64,000 nucleotides of DNA from Chrysopilus asiliformis (GCA_964034945.1 OZ035962.1:70384274-70448273), one strand, 5' to 3'. Counted from the first letter of the stretch, positions 14,301 to 23,313 are shown. Notes: generated by a model not told the origin, from the letters alone. A program made the numbers and translations.

Positions 14301-15314
14301 ACGTCCCATTTTAGTGTTTCCAGGTAGGTTTTGACCGGCGACACAAAATGTGGATGAGCATTATCATGCAGGAAAATAACTTTGTCGTACCTGGGGTAGT
14401 AGTAGGCGCGCTTTTCCTTGAGTGCTCGACTCAATCTCATCAGTTGTGTTCAGCAAACAGCCCCAGTAATGGTTTCGTTCGGTTTGAGCAACTCAAAATA
14501 AACGACACCAACCTGATCCCGCAAATGATGCTTATTCGGCTCAAAACTCGACATTTTCGCACACAAAAGAATAAATTATACTGATAAGAATTCACTAATA
14601 TTTCAAGGTCATGTTGTCGCCAGATGTCAAACCTTACGATAATGACGTTATACATCTGACAATTTTAACCATAACTTACTTTTGTCAAACGGCGAGAACT
14701 TATTTGTACACCCAATAATTTTTTTTCGATATTTTCTTTGAAACTTTAAAGATAGTAGAGGAAAGTTTTATGTTGACCACAATTGATATTTATTACTTTG
14801 TTCCGTCACAAATAAGTTAAACTCGGCCTTCCCGGTATTTCTCTTAAAAGAAGTATAAACAAATGAATAAAATCACTTACTATATCGTTTGGGTCCGTCC
14901 TCTAAACAGAATGTAAGCGTTAAGGTAGCATCGTCCTCGAAGAATTCCGTGGCAAAAGAGTCCCACCAACAATTATCACTTTCCTTTGTAATGCAAAACA
15001 AAAATTATAAATTCAGTATTTCAGTCAAATAGTGTTAATTATTACAAAAAGAAACGAACCCATTACGATTCAAATTGTCATTCACTGCTTTATTCTAATT
15101 ACTATTTTAGTGAAATTTAATGACACAAAATGTATCTTTAATTAGCGACTATATGCTAATTGTGAGAAATTGAATCATAATTAGTTAAATAAATGGAAAA
15201 ATATATAAGGGGTACAAAATTTATATTTTTACCTCTGTCCGCTGTTGTAATCTCTTATTTAGTTCAAATACCCTATGCTCAGTCTGACTAAAATATGATG
15301 TATGCCTTCTAGGC
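5015..15314 (-). CDS. Chi: Chip / LIM-domain-binding protein (LDB1 orthologue), seven 3' coding exons; N-terminus not in view
   Basis: Join of 15314-15233, 14983-14881, 12956-12784, 12650-12432, 8926-8803, 8506-8379 and 5317-5015, all with GT-AG borders and matching phases. It gives 376 residues plus stop. I recognise the LDB/Chip family from the dimerisation domain (ELNKRL, CWWDSFATEFFEDD, GRTLIPRYFRSIYEGG, DCEQCTMVTHHGKPMF), the LDB1/Chip conserved domain (CVILEPMQELMSRHK, LFQKWQRMVAPP), a basic NLS (KRRKRK) and the LIM-interaction domain (VMVVGEPSLMGGEFG, LITRLENTQYD). Family knowledge: a nuclear cofactor without DNA binding that dimerises, binds LIM-homeodomain and LMO proteins and bridges enhancers to promoters. 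The order and spacing of all blocks match LDB1, and the C-terminus ends in KSPAVSQ. The first exon in view begins with the last base of a split codon, so at least one upstream coding exon exists. Introns of 133 bp to 3.5 kb carry several transposons, none inside an exon. Confidence 0.97.
5757..6211. mobile_element. pogo/Tigger-like MITE (455 bp) in a Chip intron
   Basis: Ends CAGTATAGATTCGGTTATTCG and, inverted, CAGTAGAGACTCGGTAATTCG (each shown as a 20-21 base terminal repeat), flanked by TA (5755-5756, 6212-6213). TA target and CAGT ends fit the pogo branch of Tc1/mariner. No coding sequence. Confidence 0.75.
6723..6793 (+). repeat. 28-bp minisatellite, about 2.5 copies
   Basis: ATCGTCGCATGAGTAATAAT starts at 6723 and 6751, with a degenerate third copy at 6779. 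The inverted word ACTCATGCGACGATAT reappears at 8190-8215, so this may be the arm of an older foldback element interrupted by the two insertions between. Confidence 0.7.
6891..7411 (-). repeat. Dispersed repeat family X, copy 1
   Basis: Minus-strand copy running from the TATACCCGTATGGTGAAACC end to the TTGCCAGATTGGCAATTATA hairpin end. Contains GTCCGTCCGTCTG followed by GACTTGAAATTTTACACAGA. Diverged relative to the copies at 13151 and 55462. No conserved coding frame. Confidence 0.85.
7476..8049. mobile_element. PIF/Harbinger-type MITE (574 bp) in a Chip intron
   Basis: Terminal repeats A(C/G)GTGGGTTTAGAAACACG and further, about 55 bp of good match, flanked by TAA (7473-7475 and 8050-8052). 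A TAA/TTAA context also allows a piggyBac reading, but the TIRs align end to end only with TAA. Internally ATGGCAGCCAGCAAAA is followed by GTAAGG, which could be a relic first exon; no domain is visible. Confidence 0.65.
8379..8506 (-). CDS. Chi: Chip coding exon 6 in view (linker with nuclear localisation signal)
   Basis: 128 nt, acceptor GATTTTTAG, donor GTAGTAG (a weaker donor). Two bases finish the split Asp codon, then 42 residues: AQRPANKRRKRKGSNSGG, a Pro/Asn-rich linker, and KKRSPGPNFSLASQ. KRRKRK is the conserved NLS. No open frame on the opposite strand here is credible as coding. Confidence 0.95.
8803..8926 (-). CDS. Chi: Chip coding exon 5 in view (LDB1/Chip conserved domain)
   Basis: 124 nt, acceptor ATTTTAG, donor GTAAGAG. 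Encodes 41 residues, LCVILEPMQELMSRHK to LFQKWQRMVAPP, plus the first base of an Asp codon. This is the LCCD, the helical segment known in the family to contact SSBP/Ssdp proteins. It is nearly identical to my memory of Drosophila Chip. Confidence 0.97.
9012..9825. mobile_element. TAGRGTGACC-ended element (~0.8 kb) carrying a GTCYG-type repeat
   Basis: TAGAGTGACCATA on the left and TATGGTCACCCTA on the right form the terminal repeat. The flank gives either TA or a degraded 8-bp duplication (gtgatggt / gttacggg), so hAT is likely but not proven. Inside, GTCTGTCGGTCTGTC at about 9153 is followed by GGCTTGAAATTTTTTG (family F3). Confidence 0.6.
9826..10595. other. Chip intron, no element or exon recognised
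   Basis: AT-rich with no inverted ends or domain. A short GGCCGAAGCCGATTAATC segment at about 10515-10540 resembles the hAT MITE at 53610 and is probably a fragment. Confidence 0.5.
10596..10720. mobile_element. Left end of a pogo-like element, right end not found
   Basis: TA followed by CAGTAATCCCCCAACTGCGC, the style of pogo/Tigger termini; the word GCTGCGCGGTTTTAT repeats inside. No matching inverted end was found downstream, so the copy looks truncated. Confidence 0.45.
10870..11612. repeat. Inverted repeat pair of ~45 bp in a Chip intron
   Basis: ATTAGCTGTATTTTTTTAAC and the following GATC-rich segment at 10873-10915 are inverted at 11565-11610. Within the spacer, ATACAGTTCAGTGAATC recurs near 11242 and 11453. 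Probably an old foldback element; borders are unclear. Confidence 0.45.
11613..12431. other. Chip intron, nothing recognised
   Basis: AT-rich, no TIR, tandem repeat or splice-bounded frame that I can support. Confidence 0.5.
12432..12650 (-). CDS. Chi: Chip coding exon 4 in view (dimerisation domain)
   Basis: 219 nt = 73 codons, acceptor TTTTTCAG, donor GTGAGTG. Starts VCTEGRLILEFMYDDYMRIK and includes HRELIPRSVVGMHTH, then ITKNITRHGITNSTLNYLR. A short THSPQPDP stretch after VVGMH looks longer or more variable than the vertebrate sequence. Both ends are in phase 0. The next intron, 3505 bp, carries the element at 9012 and a pogo-like end at 10596. Confidence 0.97.
12784..12956 (-). CDS. Chi: Chip coding exon 3 in view (dimerisation domain)
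   Basis: 173 nt, acceptor TTTTTTAG, donor GTAAGTT. Two bases finish the split Thr codon, then 57 residues from IGRTLIPRYFRSIYEGG through the DCEQCTMVTHHGKPMF block to TK. The phase joins neatly to the preceding exon. The next intron is only 133 bp. Confidence 0.97.
13151..13714 (+). repeat. Dispersed repeat family X, copy 2 (near full length) in a Chip intron
   Basis: Starts ACATAACAAAAGCTATAATT, includes the TTGCCAATCTGGCAA hairpin, GGGGGGTACCCCCCC palindrome, (GACA/GACG)n and ends CCATACGGGTATAAAA. Two overlapping open frames exist here (13356-13640 and 13375-13623), but the same frames recur in every copy and contain only low-complexity TDRQTDRRTD-type peptide. Confidence 0.9.
13790..13950. 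repeat. Dispersed A-rich repeat family Y, copy 1
   Basis: AAAAAGCTTTTAAAAATGCA followed by AAAGGAAAAATAATTTTTCG and CTGTGTATCAGAAATAAAAG. The same series of words occurs at 24242-24433, 37235, 38285, 45445 and 52677. Confidence 0.7.
13996..14715 (-). mobile_element. mariner element, internally deleted (720 bp), in a Chip intron
   Basis: Terminal repeats TTGGATGTACAAATAAGTT and, inverted, TTGGGTGTACAAATAAGTT, flanked by TA (13994-13995, 14716-14717). The protein is mariner of the cecropia/mori type. It is too short for a ~1.3-kb autonomous copy. Confidence 0.92.
14072..14554 (-). pseudogene. mariner transposase remnant, deleted and with a stop codon
   Basis: The start ATG encodes MSSFEPNKHHLR, the usual N-terminus of this mariner subfamily. 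It then jumps in frame to DQVGVVYFELLKPNE, so about 150 residues are missing, including the helix-turn-helix region and the first catalytic Asp. A TGA follows GAVC, interrupting the frame. Downstream the sequence is intact and contains the third catalytic Asp (HDNAHPH), the PYSPDIA motif and the normal C-terminus ending DGQYFE. The product cannot be catalytic. Confidence 0.93.
14716..14880. other. Chip intron tail with a fragment of dispersed-repeat end sequence
   Basis: AGAGGAAAGTTTTATGTTGA and following CCACAATTGATATTTATTA resemble the 3' end of F2 at 22860-22900. No exon other than the one beginning at 14881. Confidence 0.5.
14881..14983 (-). CDS. Chi: Chip coding exon 2 in view (dimerisation domain)
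   Basis: 103 nt, acceptor TACAAAG, donor GTAAGTG. Encodes 34 residues, ESDNCWWDSFATEFF then EDDATLTLTFCLEDGPKRY, plus the first base of a Thr codon finished by the next exon. The double tryptophan and the FFEDDA block are invariant in the family. The intron upstream is 249 bp; the one downstream is 1924 bp and holds the X repeat at 13151 and the mariner at 13996. Confidence 0.97.
15233..15314 (-). CDS. Chi: Chip coding exon 1 in view (start of conserved dimerisation region)
   Basis: 82 nt between an acceptor ending TTTCAG and a GTAAAAA donor. The first base completes a codon begun upstream. The 27 residues that follow run PRRHTSYF to KRLQQRTE and match the segment that opens the conserved part of all LDB proteins (RHTPYG...FELNKRL in vertebrates). 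Phase 2 at the 5' end, phase 0 at the 3' end. Confidence 0.95.
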
Positions 15315-15750
15315 CTGAAATAAAAGAAAAAAGACAAAATTTTTGAATCTGCTTATTTAAAAATTGAATTAAAATATTATTGAAGAAACTATAACACTAT
15401 AAATATTTAGCATTTATTTTGTTTTTGCTTTTAGAAGTCTTGAAGTTTTTTTTTGTTTAAACCAACTATAGATTCAGTGCTTCTGCGGCATTGTGCTATT
15501 ACTGTGCAGGTCTGTTTGTTTAGGGCTCAGGGGAGACACGAAGCACTTATTAGACAGAGAAACTTTCACTACACTGCTCTCTGTTACACCAATTGTTTAT
15601 AGGTACGAGAATTTCATCATCTAAAATAATTGCCTGTGCGAACTATTGGTAGAAATCTCAGTGCATGTCTCGATTTTAATAAATCATATACCATTGGATT
15701 CGCCTAGTTCTACCCTATAATACCGAAAATGGCGGCCTTGATTGGTAATC
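15315..15750. other. Upstream Chip intron, nothing recognised
   Basis: No repeat border or coding exon seen. Confidence 0.5.
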
Positions 15751-16030
15751 AAAGGTCTCAGAAAAAGATTTGCAAATATTTATTACCTAGTTCTAAAAAT
15801 TCAAAATGGCAGACAAGTGGCGCCATTTTGTCTAAATCGTCCAATATAAAACCGTCCATAATGCATATCAAATGAAAGGTAACAAAAAAAGATTTGCGAA
15901 TATCTATAACATATGTAGTTCTAAAAATTCAAAATGACAGACGACTAGCGCTATTTTGTCTAAATCGTCCAATATAAGAGCACCCATGATGGATATCAAA
16001 TGAAAGGTCTCAGAATAAGAGTTCCAAAGA
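15751..16030 (+). repeat. Tandem repeat, ~124-128 bp unit, about 2.3 copies
   Basis: AAAGGT starts at 15751, 15875 and 16003; each unit carries AAAGATTTGC, GTTCTAAAAATTCAAAATG, a GCGCYATTTTGTC block and AATCGTCCAATATAA. The shared ATGGCRGACNA word gives a false impression of coding. Confidence 0.8.
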
Positions 16031-16880
16031 TGTATGATCTAGTTTAAAAAAATTAAAATAATACCAATGGAGTTGCTAAGGGTAGCGGGTTGGTAAATTG
16101 TATAACGTGCCATTACTTTTGTATGCTGATTTATGAAAAATACTGGGAGTTAGATAAAAAACCTATTATCGAAATTCGTTTATTTCAATTTTACAAACGT
16201 ATAGCCATTTTATTGCAGTCAAATTGAACAAAAAAAATCCCCATCGCAAAAAACAATTTTTTTGATGATAAAATCTGTTGTTGAGGACTAGCGATGGGTC
16301 CCTTTTTTATTCACGACACTTTAAAAAAAGAACCACATCTATCGCTACGGCTCAGTAGATGACACCCACTGAAGGATGATTGAACATTTCAGTTGCCGTG
16401 TGCCTGATGATTCGACGTGCGCGACTAATAAATATGGGTTTCACGTACCTGACGTAGAAAAAAAAATCAATTTTTTTTTGAAATTGTAAAGTTTGAATTA
16501 GTTTTTTCTTACTTCAAATTTCTTACTTCATACGTTACTACCTTTGTAAAATTGATGTATAAAAACCACAAAACATGTAAAAAAAAACATTTGTTTCAAC
16601 AAAATATTTAAACATATTTAATATAAATCCGGTCCCTAATAATAACTGGAATAATGGCTGAAAGTTTTAGTTTTTTTTTGTTCATTACTGTTATGGAATA
16701 CTCAAATATTAAAGTTAACTTTGCCCAATTAAAATCTATAATTGTTTGTTATGAATTTCCTAACTCATACCTATTTGAGGTATTTTACTGATTGCCCTTG
16801 AATTAATCTTTTCTTACCTATTCCCTTTTCAAACTGAATATCACAAAATTCAACCCTACGTTTAAGTGTGCGGTATGTAC
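16031..16880. other. Nothing recognised
   Basis: AT-rich. A moderately GC segment at 16340-16450 has a donor-like CAGGTACGTG on the minus strand, but no frame I trust. Confidence 0.5.
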
Positions 16881-17555
16881 TATAGCATTCAGCACCGAGA
16901 CAATTTTAAGGAACCGGGTTTCGGTGCTAGAATCTTCGAGAACCGGGTACCCGGTTCTGGAACCGGTGCTGAAAATGTAAAGAAAATATAAGAAATTACC
17001 AGTAAAAAATTGCAATTGCAACATTAAATTTAAACCTATACCACGGAACAATTACTATTATAGAAAGGAAAGCTCTAACAAAATTTTTTGCGTTGGAAGC
17101 GTACATCCGAAAATTGATGGACTGTGGGTGGCATTATAAGAAAACATCATATTTGATTTTATTTCATCGAGTGTATGACAGCAGAAAGGAGAAGTAACAC
17201 AGGGACTACATTAGCTTTTATTTCTGGTATACCAGCAAAATTGCTCGCTAAAAAGCCTGTGTGGACCAATCTGGTTTACCAGTTTTTCTGGTAAGACCGC
17301 ATTGGTATACCATTTTCGTAGACAGCGCTGGTATACCAGGAGTGGAATTCCGTAACTTTACTTTTTCTTCTAACTCGAAACAAGCGTTTGTTTCGAGTTA
17401 GAAGAAAAAGTAGTATTCGCTGTCTCTGTTTCGACCAAAATAAATGACAGGGCAAAACAGAGCTAGCGAATACTACTTTTTCTTCTAACTCGATACAAAC
17501 GCTTGAAGCAAGTTATGGAATATCACTCCAGATTTTGACATTTCAATTGATTAAA

Positions 17556-17789
17556 ATGGCGGAAACGAAATTTTCACGGAGCGAAATTATTAAATTGATA
17601 AATATTTTTCGCGAAAAAGAATGGTTGTGGAATTCAAAACCAAATAATTATCGAAGAATTGATTTGAAAAAAAGAGCATGGGAAAATATTGCCAAAGAAT
17701 TGAGTTTAACTGTGGAAAGTGTGAAAAAGAAAATGAAAGGAATTCGTTCGTATATCATATTTAGCTTCGATATCATATTTATCCCGTAA
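17556..17789 (+). pseudogene. MADF/Myb-SANT-like protein N-terminal fragment (Harbinger accessory gene)
   Basis: The frame opens a little upstream, but MAETKFSRSEIIKLIN is the likely start. Residues 9-65 fit a MADF domain: a leading helix ending in REKEWLWNSK, then a DLKKRAWENIAKEL helix and SVKKKMKGIRSYI. Animal Harbinger elements carry a separate Myb-like or MADF DNA-binding gene beside the nuclease gene. The frame runs on into sequence of the opposing gene, ending IIFIP, so the domain is truncated at its junction. Confidence 0.75.
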
Positions 17790-17915
17790 TGCTAAAAAGG
17801 GATTTACCCAATATTGTCTTCGTTTTTTCAAATTTATCAAAAGTTCTTCTTCCTCCAAACATTTTAAAGCCAATATTTTGGCAATTTTAATTTTCTGTTC
17901 GCGGTTTAACGACAT
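17706..17915 (-). pseudogene. Harbinger transposase N-terminal fragment
   Basis: Starts MSLNREQKIKIAKILALKC on the minus strand and continues to KKRRQYWVNPFLALRDKYD. The RRxYWVxP block is typical just upstream of the DDE domain in insect PIF/Harbinger transposases. It then crosses the deletion point near 17750 into the opposing gene and loses homology. The catalytic domain is absent. Confidence 0.65.
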
Positions 17916-18511
17916 GTCAAAATTCAAAATCATACTGAAATGTCATACCAGAATTGGCCCACGCAAAAAAAACTAGTAGGCTATTATTTTTGTTGAACCA
18001 GCTAGTATACCAGAAATAAAACCTAATGTAGTCCCTGTGTAAGACAACAAATCAATTTCTATAGTGTAGTGCTTACTCTAGTGGAAGTTAATGAGGAAAG
18101 GTCTTATTTTCCATTCTATATAATAGTTGTTCCCTGCCTATACATAAAAAACCCATTTTAACTTTACAGGAAATTTAATACTTTCTGTGAGCGCATATAA
18201 ATCTATTATATTGTCGTTGTTTTAAAGAGACTTTGTAAAGAAAATGTAATCGGATTGCTTAATTTTGCATTAATCTTTTAATTTACAGTTATTATTAACA
18301 GAAATATGTACTTACAAATATGTATTTCGTACATATTCAGCAGCGAACGAACAGTATTTTGATATTTTAGCATGTAAGAAATTGCTTGCTTTCAGCACCG
18401 AAAACCGGGTAATTTTACCCAATTCAAACCCGGTTTTCGGTTCCAGAAAATGGCCGGGATTCCCGGGTACCCGGGTTTCGGGTACCCGGGATTGAATGCT
18501 CTAGTATGTAC

Positions 18512-19384
18512 GATCATTTGAAATGTGTTTAGTTTCTTTATCAAATTGAAGGATGAATTGATAACAAAATGTTGACGCAGCCGGTAGCTCGATATACCGA
18601 ACGAAAAATTTCAGTGGCAAGTGAGTTACCAAAAATAGACACCAAAGCCTGGCCTAACCTTTAAAATTATTTTATCCTCTCCTTCCAAATTAAACATATA
18701 AAAGTTTTAAAGCTTTAAAACCATCCCCTCACGATCCCTCAGGAATAAAAATCTATCGTGTACGAAAGAGACACTGTTATCTTTTACAGACTACCGAAAT
18801 GTTCCACTTTAATGTTATCCCAGCATCAATTTAAAATGTACAAACATTGGCAATTGAGTTAACCAATACTAGCTAAAGCTCTGTTAAAAGATACGTAATA
18901 AAAAGGGACGAAAACAGTCGAAAAATATCAATTTTATACCATTCCATCGCTCTCTACATGTTACCATAACCTCAAACTAGTATTATGTACTTTCGTATGT
19001 GTCGTATCTGGGGGTGGAAAGCTAAGGACAACGACTTGGCTGAAAATTATGCGTACAAATGTATGTGTATGTATAAAAGTTGGCAAAGTTTATCTAACTT
19101 TGTTACATTTTCGTTTATTTTGTTTGAATCACGGTTGAGAGCGACAGAGAGAGTGAGAGAATAAAAGTTTGAAAATTATATAGCAATGAGTGTATAGTAT
19201 AAATCTTCGAGTAACCTTTTAGCAATTCCAATAGAATGAGAAATCAGTCCTAGATGAGGACATATGACTAGAAATGTAAGGATGGATTCGAAATAACTTC
19301 AAGTTAGATATTTTCCAAATAGAAAAAGGATCAATTTTTTTAAAATTTTAATATAAAATAATCTTTATAATTGGTGTTGATATT
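18512..19384. other. Nothing recognised
   Basis: AT-rich; a GA-rich run (GAGAGCGACAGAGAGAGTGA) at 19138-19160 is the only low-complexity feature. Confidence 0.5.
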
Positions 19385-19690
19385 TGAATATCTCGAAACT
19401 TATCGTCTATTCGTCAATATTTTTGTATTTTCTATTCATTTGTACCGAATTTTTCCTGGTGTAGCAGTTGTTCTGATGAGGCCAACTACACTTTGAGCAA
19501 TCACTTGACTGACGCTTCCTTTACAATTTTGCCTTCCATTGTTTCAATTGAATTAAAATTTCAAAATATTCAATCGTTCGCCAGGTGAAATCCGGTACAA
19601 ATGAATAAAAAATTCGTTTCGAGAGACGCAAATATTATTCAAATATATTGATCAATAAACCCTAAGTTTCGAGCAATAAAATAATCTATA
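19385..19690. mobile_element. Inverted-repeat MITE, family G (about 0.3 kb)
   Basis: ATTCATTTGTACCGAATTTT at 19436-19456 and neighbouring sequence from 19390 is inverted at 19575-19660 (CCGGTACAAATGAATAAAAA). The right arm recurs at 40848-40990, including TTCGTTTCGAGAGAAGCAAA. Target duplication not resolved. Confidence 0.6.
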
Positions 19691-20389
19691 AGAATTTTAA
19701 CATAAAAAAAATTTCAATTATAAGCAACAAAGACCTTATATGAAGAAAGATATTCAAAAATACAAAAATCTACCAAACTTCAAATAGGTAGGATGAACTC
19801 CCAACAGTGGCGAATTTCCGCCTAGGCCCCCCGATTTTGGAAAAATAATCGTACAAAATACATATTTTTACTATACTTAGAAGAAAAGTGTTGGAGTTAC
19901 AATTTTAATAGGGCCTCCACGGGGCTACTGGGATCTCATCTGGCTACTGGGACTCCAATCCATCTGTTGGAGCTTTCATCTAGACATTGGCGCTTCGAAA
20001 TCAAGGAATTTAAATAAATGAAAAATGACCCTCCCCAAAATAAAATAAAAATCAAGTAGTACGCATTGTGTGACATAATAAAGGAAATATGTAAGAGATT
20101 AAACGATGATAATACAAATTGGGCCTTCGACTTTTGGGACCTCGTGATATAAAAATTTTAGGGGATTCATGACAGCATTGAATTTCTTAAAACTAATCAT
20201 TGGTCAAAAAAATTTCTTGTTTTTAGAACTCAAAATGAAATATTATTCAATAAGAAAAGTTAGTACCACTGAAGATAGGCATGGCTTATTAAATATCAGT
20301 CTTTACATTAAACTTGAGTTGTAAGAGTGAAAACTTTCCTATAAATATAGGAATTTGATCCATAATTACATCGCATATCAAGACAATTT
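19691..20389. other. Nothing recognised
   Basis: A GC-richer patch at 19910-19990 repeats the word GGCTACTGGGA twice; no gene or element border found. Confidence 0.5.
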
Positions 20390-20700
20390 TTAAGTGTGTA
20401 CAAGATTTCTCAAAAACTACTGAAGCTAGAGCCACGACATTTTACAGAGATGTTTGGTCCTGGAGGATGATCCTATCAATTTTTGGTGGAAATACATTAA
20501 TTGGAAGTAATCGAAATGGCGGCTTTTTCAAAATGGCAATTTGGTTTTTTGATATTTACTCCAGAATTACGCGTTTTTCAGTTTTAATATCCTGCATTGA
20601 AGCGAATTGTGGAAATGTGGGTGGTGTTAATTTGTTACCGTATTTTTTCGAGACCGTACATTAAGCAAGAAAAAACTCATCAAAATCTGTTGAGTGGTTT
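20390..20700 (+). repeat. Dispersed repeat family F2, fragment (copy a)
   Basis: TGTACAAGATTTCTCAAAAA, GATGATCCTATCAATTTTTG and ATGGCGGCTTTTTCAAAATG follow the order of the fuller copy at 22003. The GTCYG oligomer end is missing. Confidence 0.75.
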
Positions 20701-21350
20701 TCGAGCCAAGATCGGCATTATGGGTATTTAAGTTATATACCTAGTAGATACTCTATATCAGACGTGGGCAAAGGCAAATTAAAAAGTATGGAACTTTACA
20801 TTTATAACTAAAAAGAGAGCGACAAGCTTTAAAACTCAAATACACTGTTAAAAAAATAATTCGGTTTTTTAATGTTTCGTATAATTTTTTTATATATAAT
20901 TCCAGAATAATTCTTGTTAAGTTTTGGTTAAAAAAGCTTCTATAAAATTCATTGAAGCATATTTGCTCACTTCGCCCTGAAAATCAAAATCTTTTTTATG
21001 TTTGATAACATAATGCTGTCTTCATTTGCGACAGGTTCCACACAGTTCTTTATGTATTCCACACAATTTTTTATGTATTCCAAACAGTTTCGTTTGGATT
21101 AGCTCAAAAATGTGGAAATTCGGCCCTTTGCCCATTTCTGCTCTATATAGTGAAAGCATAAATAGGACATGGACACGATAACTTGAGAACGAATTCAGGT
21201 GGAGACTTGATGCAACTCTTCTTTCGTAAGAAGTGAGGTCAAGTGCAATAACTAACGGCGTTTTCAAGTTCAACTATTTTTTGGCTGAAAATTAAAATAT
21301 GTACTGGCAAAAAATTCTGCAGTAGTTTTTAATACAAAAATTAAATTGTA
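20701..21350. other. Nothing recognised
   Basis: Short local repeat of TTTATGTATTCCACACA at 21046-21080; otherwise featureless. Confidence 0.5.
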
Positions 21351-21911
21351 TCGGGTCTTTCAACAAGGACATAACAATTTTGTATTTAAATAAAACACAG
21401 AATAATTGAGATATCGGGCTGAAATTTATTCCAGGTGTAGTGGACATGTTACATTTAAGTATGAAATTCGATGTCGTTCATATGACCACCGCGAGCACGT
21501 TTGCACTGATTGATTCTTTGGAGCCAATTTTCCACCACTCTTCCACATATCGGCCGGAACGTTGGCAATTTCGCGTTCGATATTGTTCCAGAGCTCATCT
21601 AACGTTGTTGGCTTGTTGGCATAAACCAACGACTTAACATAACCCCATAAAAATAAATCCCACGGCGTTAAATCGCATAAGCCAGGTGGCCATTCGACCG
21701 GACTATTTCTCGAGATTACACGATTGCGACCACCGACTCAGAATTTCGGTAGTAAGTTTTAATAATTTCCAAACGTTGCTCATTCGTGAACTTCACCATG
21801 ATAAAAATGTAAACCTTGAGTGACGTTTTAGCATTGCCAGATCATAAAAAAAGTTTTAGGGTGCGTTTTTATTAAAATACAAAATTGTTATGTCCTTGTT
21901 GAAAGACCCTT
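21351..21911 (-). mobile_element. mariner-like (IS630/Tc1 superfamily) deletion derivative, copy 1 (561 bp)
   Basis: Ends TCGGGTCTTTCAACAAGGAC and, inverted, AAGGGTCTTTCAACAAGGAC, extending to TTTTGTATTT, flanked by TA (21349-21350, 21912-21913). The minus strand starts MVKFTNEQRLEIIKTYY (transposase N-terminus), then jumps to the C-terminal third. Same family as 46574-47087. Confidence 0.88.
21426..21801 (-). pseudogene. mariner-like transposase relic, internally deleted and frameshifted
   Basis: ATG at 21801-21799 gives MVKFTNEQRLEIIKTYYRNS then SESVV, after which a junction changes frame. The C-terminal part reads RVISRNSPVEWPPGLCDLTP, WDLFLWGYVKSLVYANKP and on to KCSRW-like and CPLHLE. 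The family hallmark is the VEWPPRSCDLTPLDFFLWGY block after the third catalytic residue. The catalytic core is missing. Confidence 0.85.
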
Positions 21912-22002
21912 TACAAAATCTTAATACAATTTTCGATTAGAATTTAGTATACGCGAATTATTGAAGATATTTTAGTCTTTTTTGCTTTCATATTTTAATC
22001 AT

Positions 22003-22910
22003 TTTTACTTTCTTCTACGGAGTATAATAAAGTATTGTATTCATGAAAAATTTCGACCTCTTAATTTTGCCTAAAAAACATTTCCCGATCACTCCTGAGT
22101 CGATTGGAGTCATATTTAAAAAATGTCTTTCTGTCTGTCAGTCTGTGTACAAGATTTCTCAAAAACTAATAGAGCTAGCGCCATGAAATTTTATAGGCAT
22201 GTTGGGTCCTGAAATGGGACGATCCTATCAACTTTTGGTGGAAATCCGTTAACCGGAAGTATCCAAAATAGCGGTTTTTCAAAAATCGCAATTTCGTTTT
22301 TCTCGATTTACTCCCAAACTACGCGTTTTTTAGTGGCCTTAAGTATGACAAAACTTGGAGAAAATAAAATTTCCCACACTTTTGTCTTTAGCTATAACTC
22401 GATATCTCAACCTGTTATCGAGATAAACCGTTATTTCAAAAAAAAACAGTTTTTTGCGATTATCTCGAAAACTAACGGGTTTTTGCTGACTGAATGTATG
22501 AAGTGAATTAATGAGAATGGCATTCTGTACAATTTCGTCTTTTACCGTTGTCCGTTATATTTTACCGTTATTGAGATATTTTCATTAATATATAAAAAAT
22601 CATATTTTTGCGAATAATTTGCAAACTAACGGTTTTTCGATTTTAACTGATTTCAGTTAAAAGAATAATTAAAGATGTTAACATTTTCTACATTTTTGCC
22701 ATTTACCGTAAATTGATATCTTTTACAGTTCTCAAGTTATCTCAAATTTTGTACGTTTTTGATATTATTGGATGAACCAAGAATTTATTGGGAGGTCGTC
22801 TTAGGTTGACAACGCGACAGGGCTCTAGCGTAAATTGCGCAGGGTCGTAGATTTTGTAGAAGAAAGTTTTGTGTTGACCACAACTGATATTTTATTATAT
22901 ATTGAACATA
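22003..22910 (+). repeat. Dispersed repeat family F2, long copy (b)
   Basis: Begins TTTACTTTCTTCTACGGAGT, TATAATAAAGTATTGTATTC, contains TCTGTCTGTCAGTCTGTGTACAAG (a GTCYG oligomer), repeated phrases of TTACCGTTATTGAGATAT and ends GTAGATTTTGTAGAAGAAAG. Other copies at 20390, 49516, 56941 and 63704. No conserved coding frame. Confidence 0.85.
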
Positions 22911-23144
22911 AATACTTTTAACACTAGTGTCTAGAATTTAGTGAAAATTGTAGGCTTTAGTACTAAATCAAACCGAAAATAAATTTAAAAAATTTCTAAT
23001 CCATACTATTTGATTAGAATTTTTCATTGGATTACATGTAATCCAGTTTTGATTAGAATTTAACCCAAGATTTTTTACCTTGCAGGTGAATATGAAGTAT
23101 TTTATTTACCGATTATTTCCTTAAGTAATAATAGTTGTTTTTAA
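22911..23144. other. Nothing recognised
   Basis: AT-rich spacer between F2 and F4. Confidence 0.5.
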
Positions 23145-23313
23145 AAGCTTTTATTTAGCTTGCCTTCGTGTCTGTTTGTCTGTCTGTCTGTCTGCCTGTC
23201 AGATCAAATCTTGCAACCCAATTTTGACCCACTTCCACTTGTCCGATTGACTTGAAATTTTGCACACTTATATAAGTCCGATGACAATACAATATTTTCA
23301 CTACTTCGTCCTT
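23145..23313 (+). repeat. Dispersed repeat family F4, copy a (head)
   Basis: TTTAGCTTGCCTTCGTGTCT, (TGTC)n, then CCGATTGACTTGAAATTTTG. Same head at 54765. The 122-bp tandem array follows directly and is probably part of this copy. Confidence 0.8.

Larger units (their letters stand above)
17198..18039. mobile_element. PIF/Harbinger deletion derivative with two convergent gene relics (842 bp)
   Basis: Terminal repeats CACAGGGACTACATTAG with further match through TTTCTGGTATACCAG, flanked by TAA (17195-17197 and 18040-18042), the Harbinger target. It carries the 5' ends of two genes pointing at each other: a MADF protein on plus and a transposase-like frame on minus. A long palindrome built on TTCTTCTAACTCGAAACAAG lies at 17357-17412, with a third copy at 17475-17505. 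Confidence 0.9.
16881..18503. mobile_element. hAT-type element rich in CCGGGTACCC words, split by a Harbinger insertion
   Basis: Ends TATAGCATTC and, inverted, TAGAGCATTC, flanked by a perfect 8-bp duplication GTATGTAC (16873-16880, 18504-18511), as for hAT. Sub-terminal regions repeat GAACCGGGTACCCGGTTC and GGGTACCCGGG palindromes. The Harbinger element 17198-18039 is inserted inside; without it the hAT copy is about 780 bp. No hAT transposase frame. Confidence 0.8.

Noticed and set aside
16340..16460. GC-richer segment with CAGGTACGTG donor-like site on the Chip strand
   Set aside because: No acceptor at a sensible distance and stop codons in the frames that would join Chip in phase.
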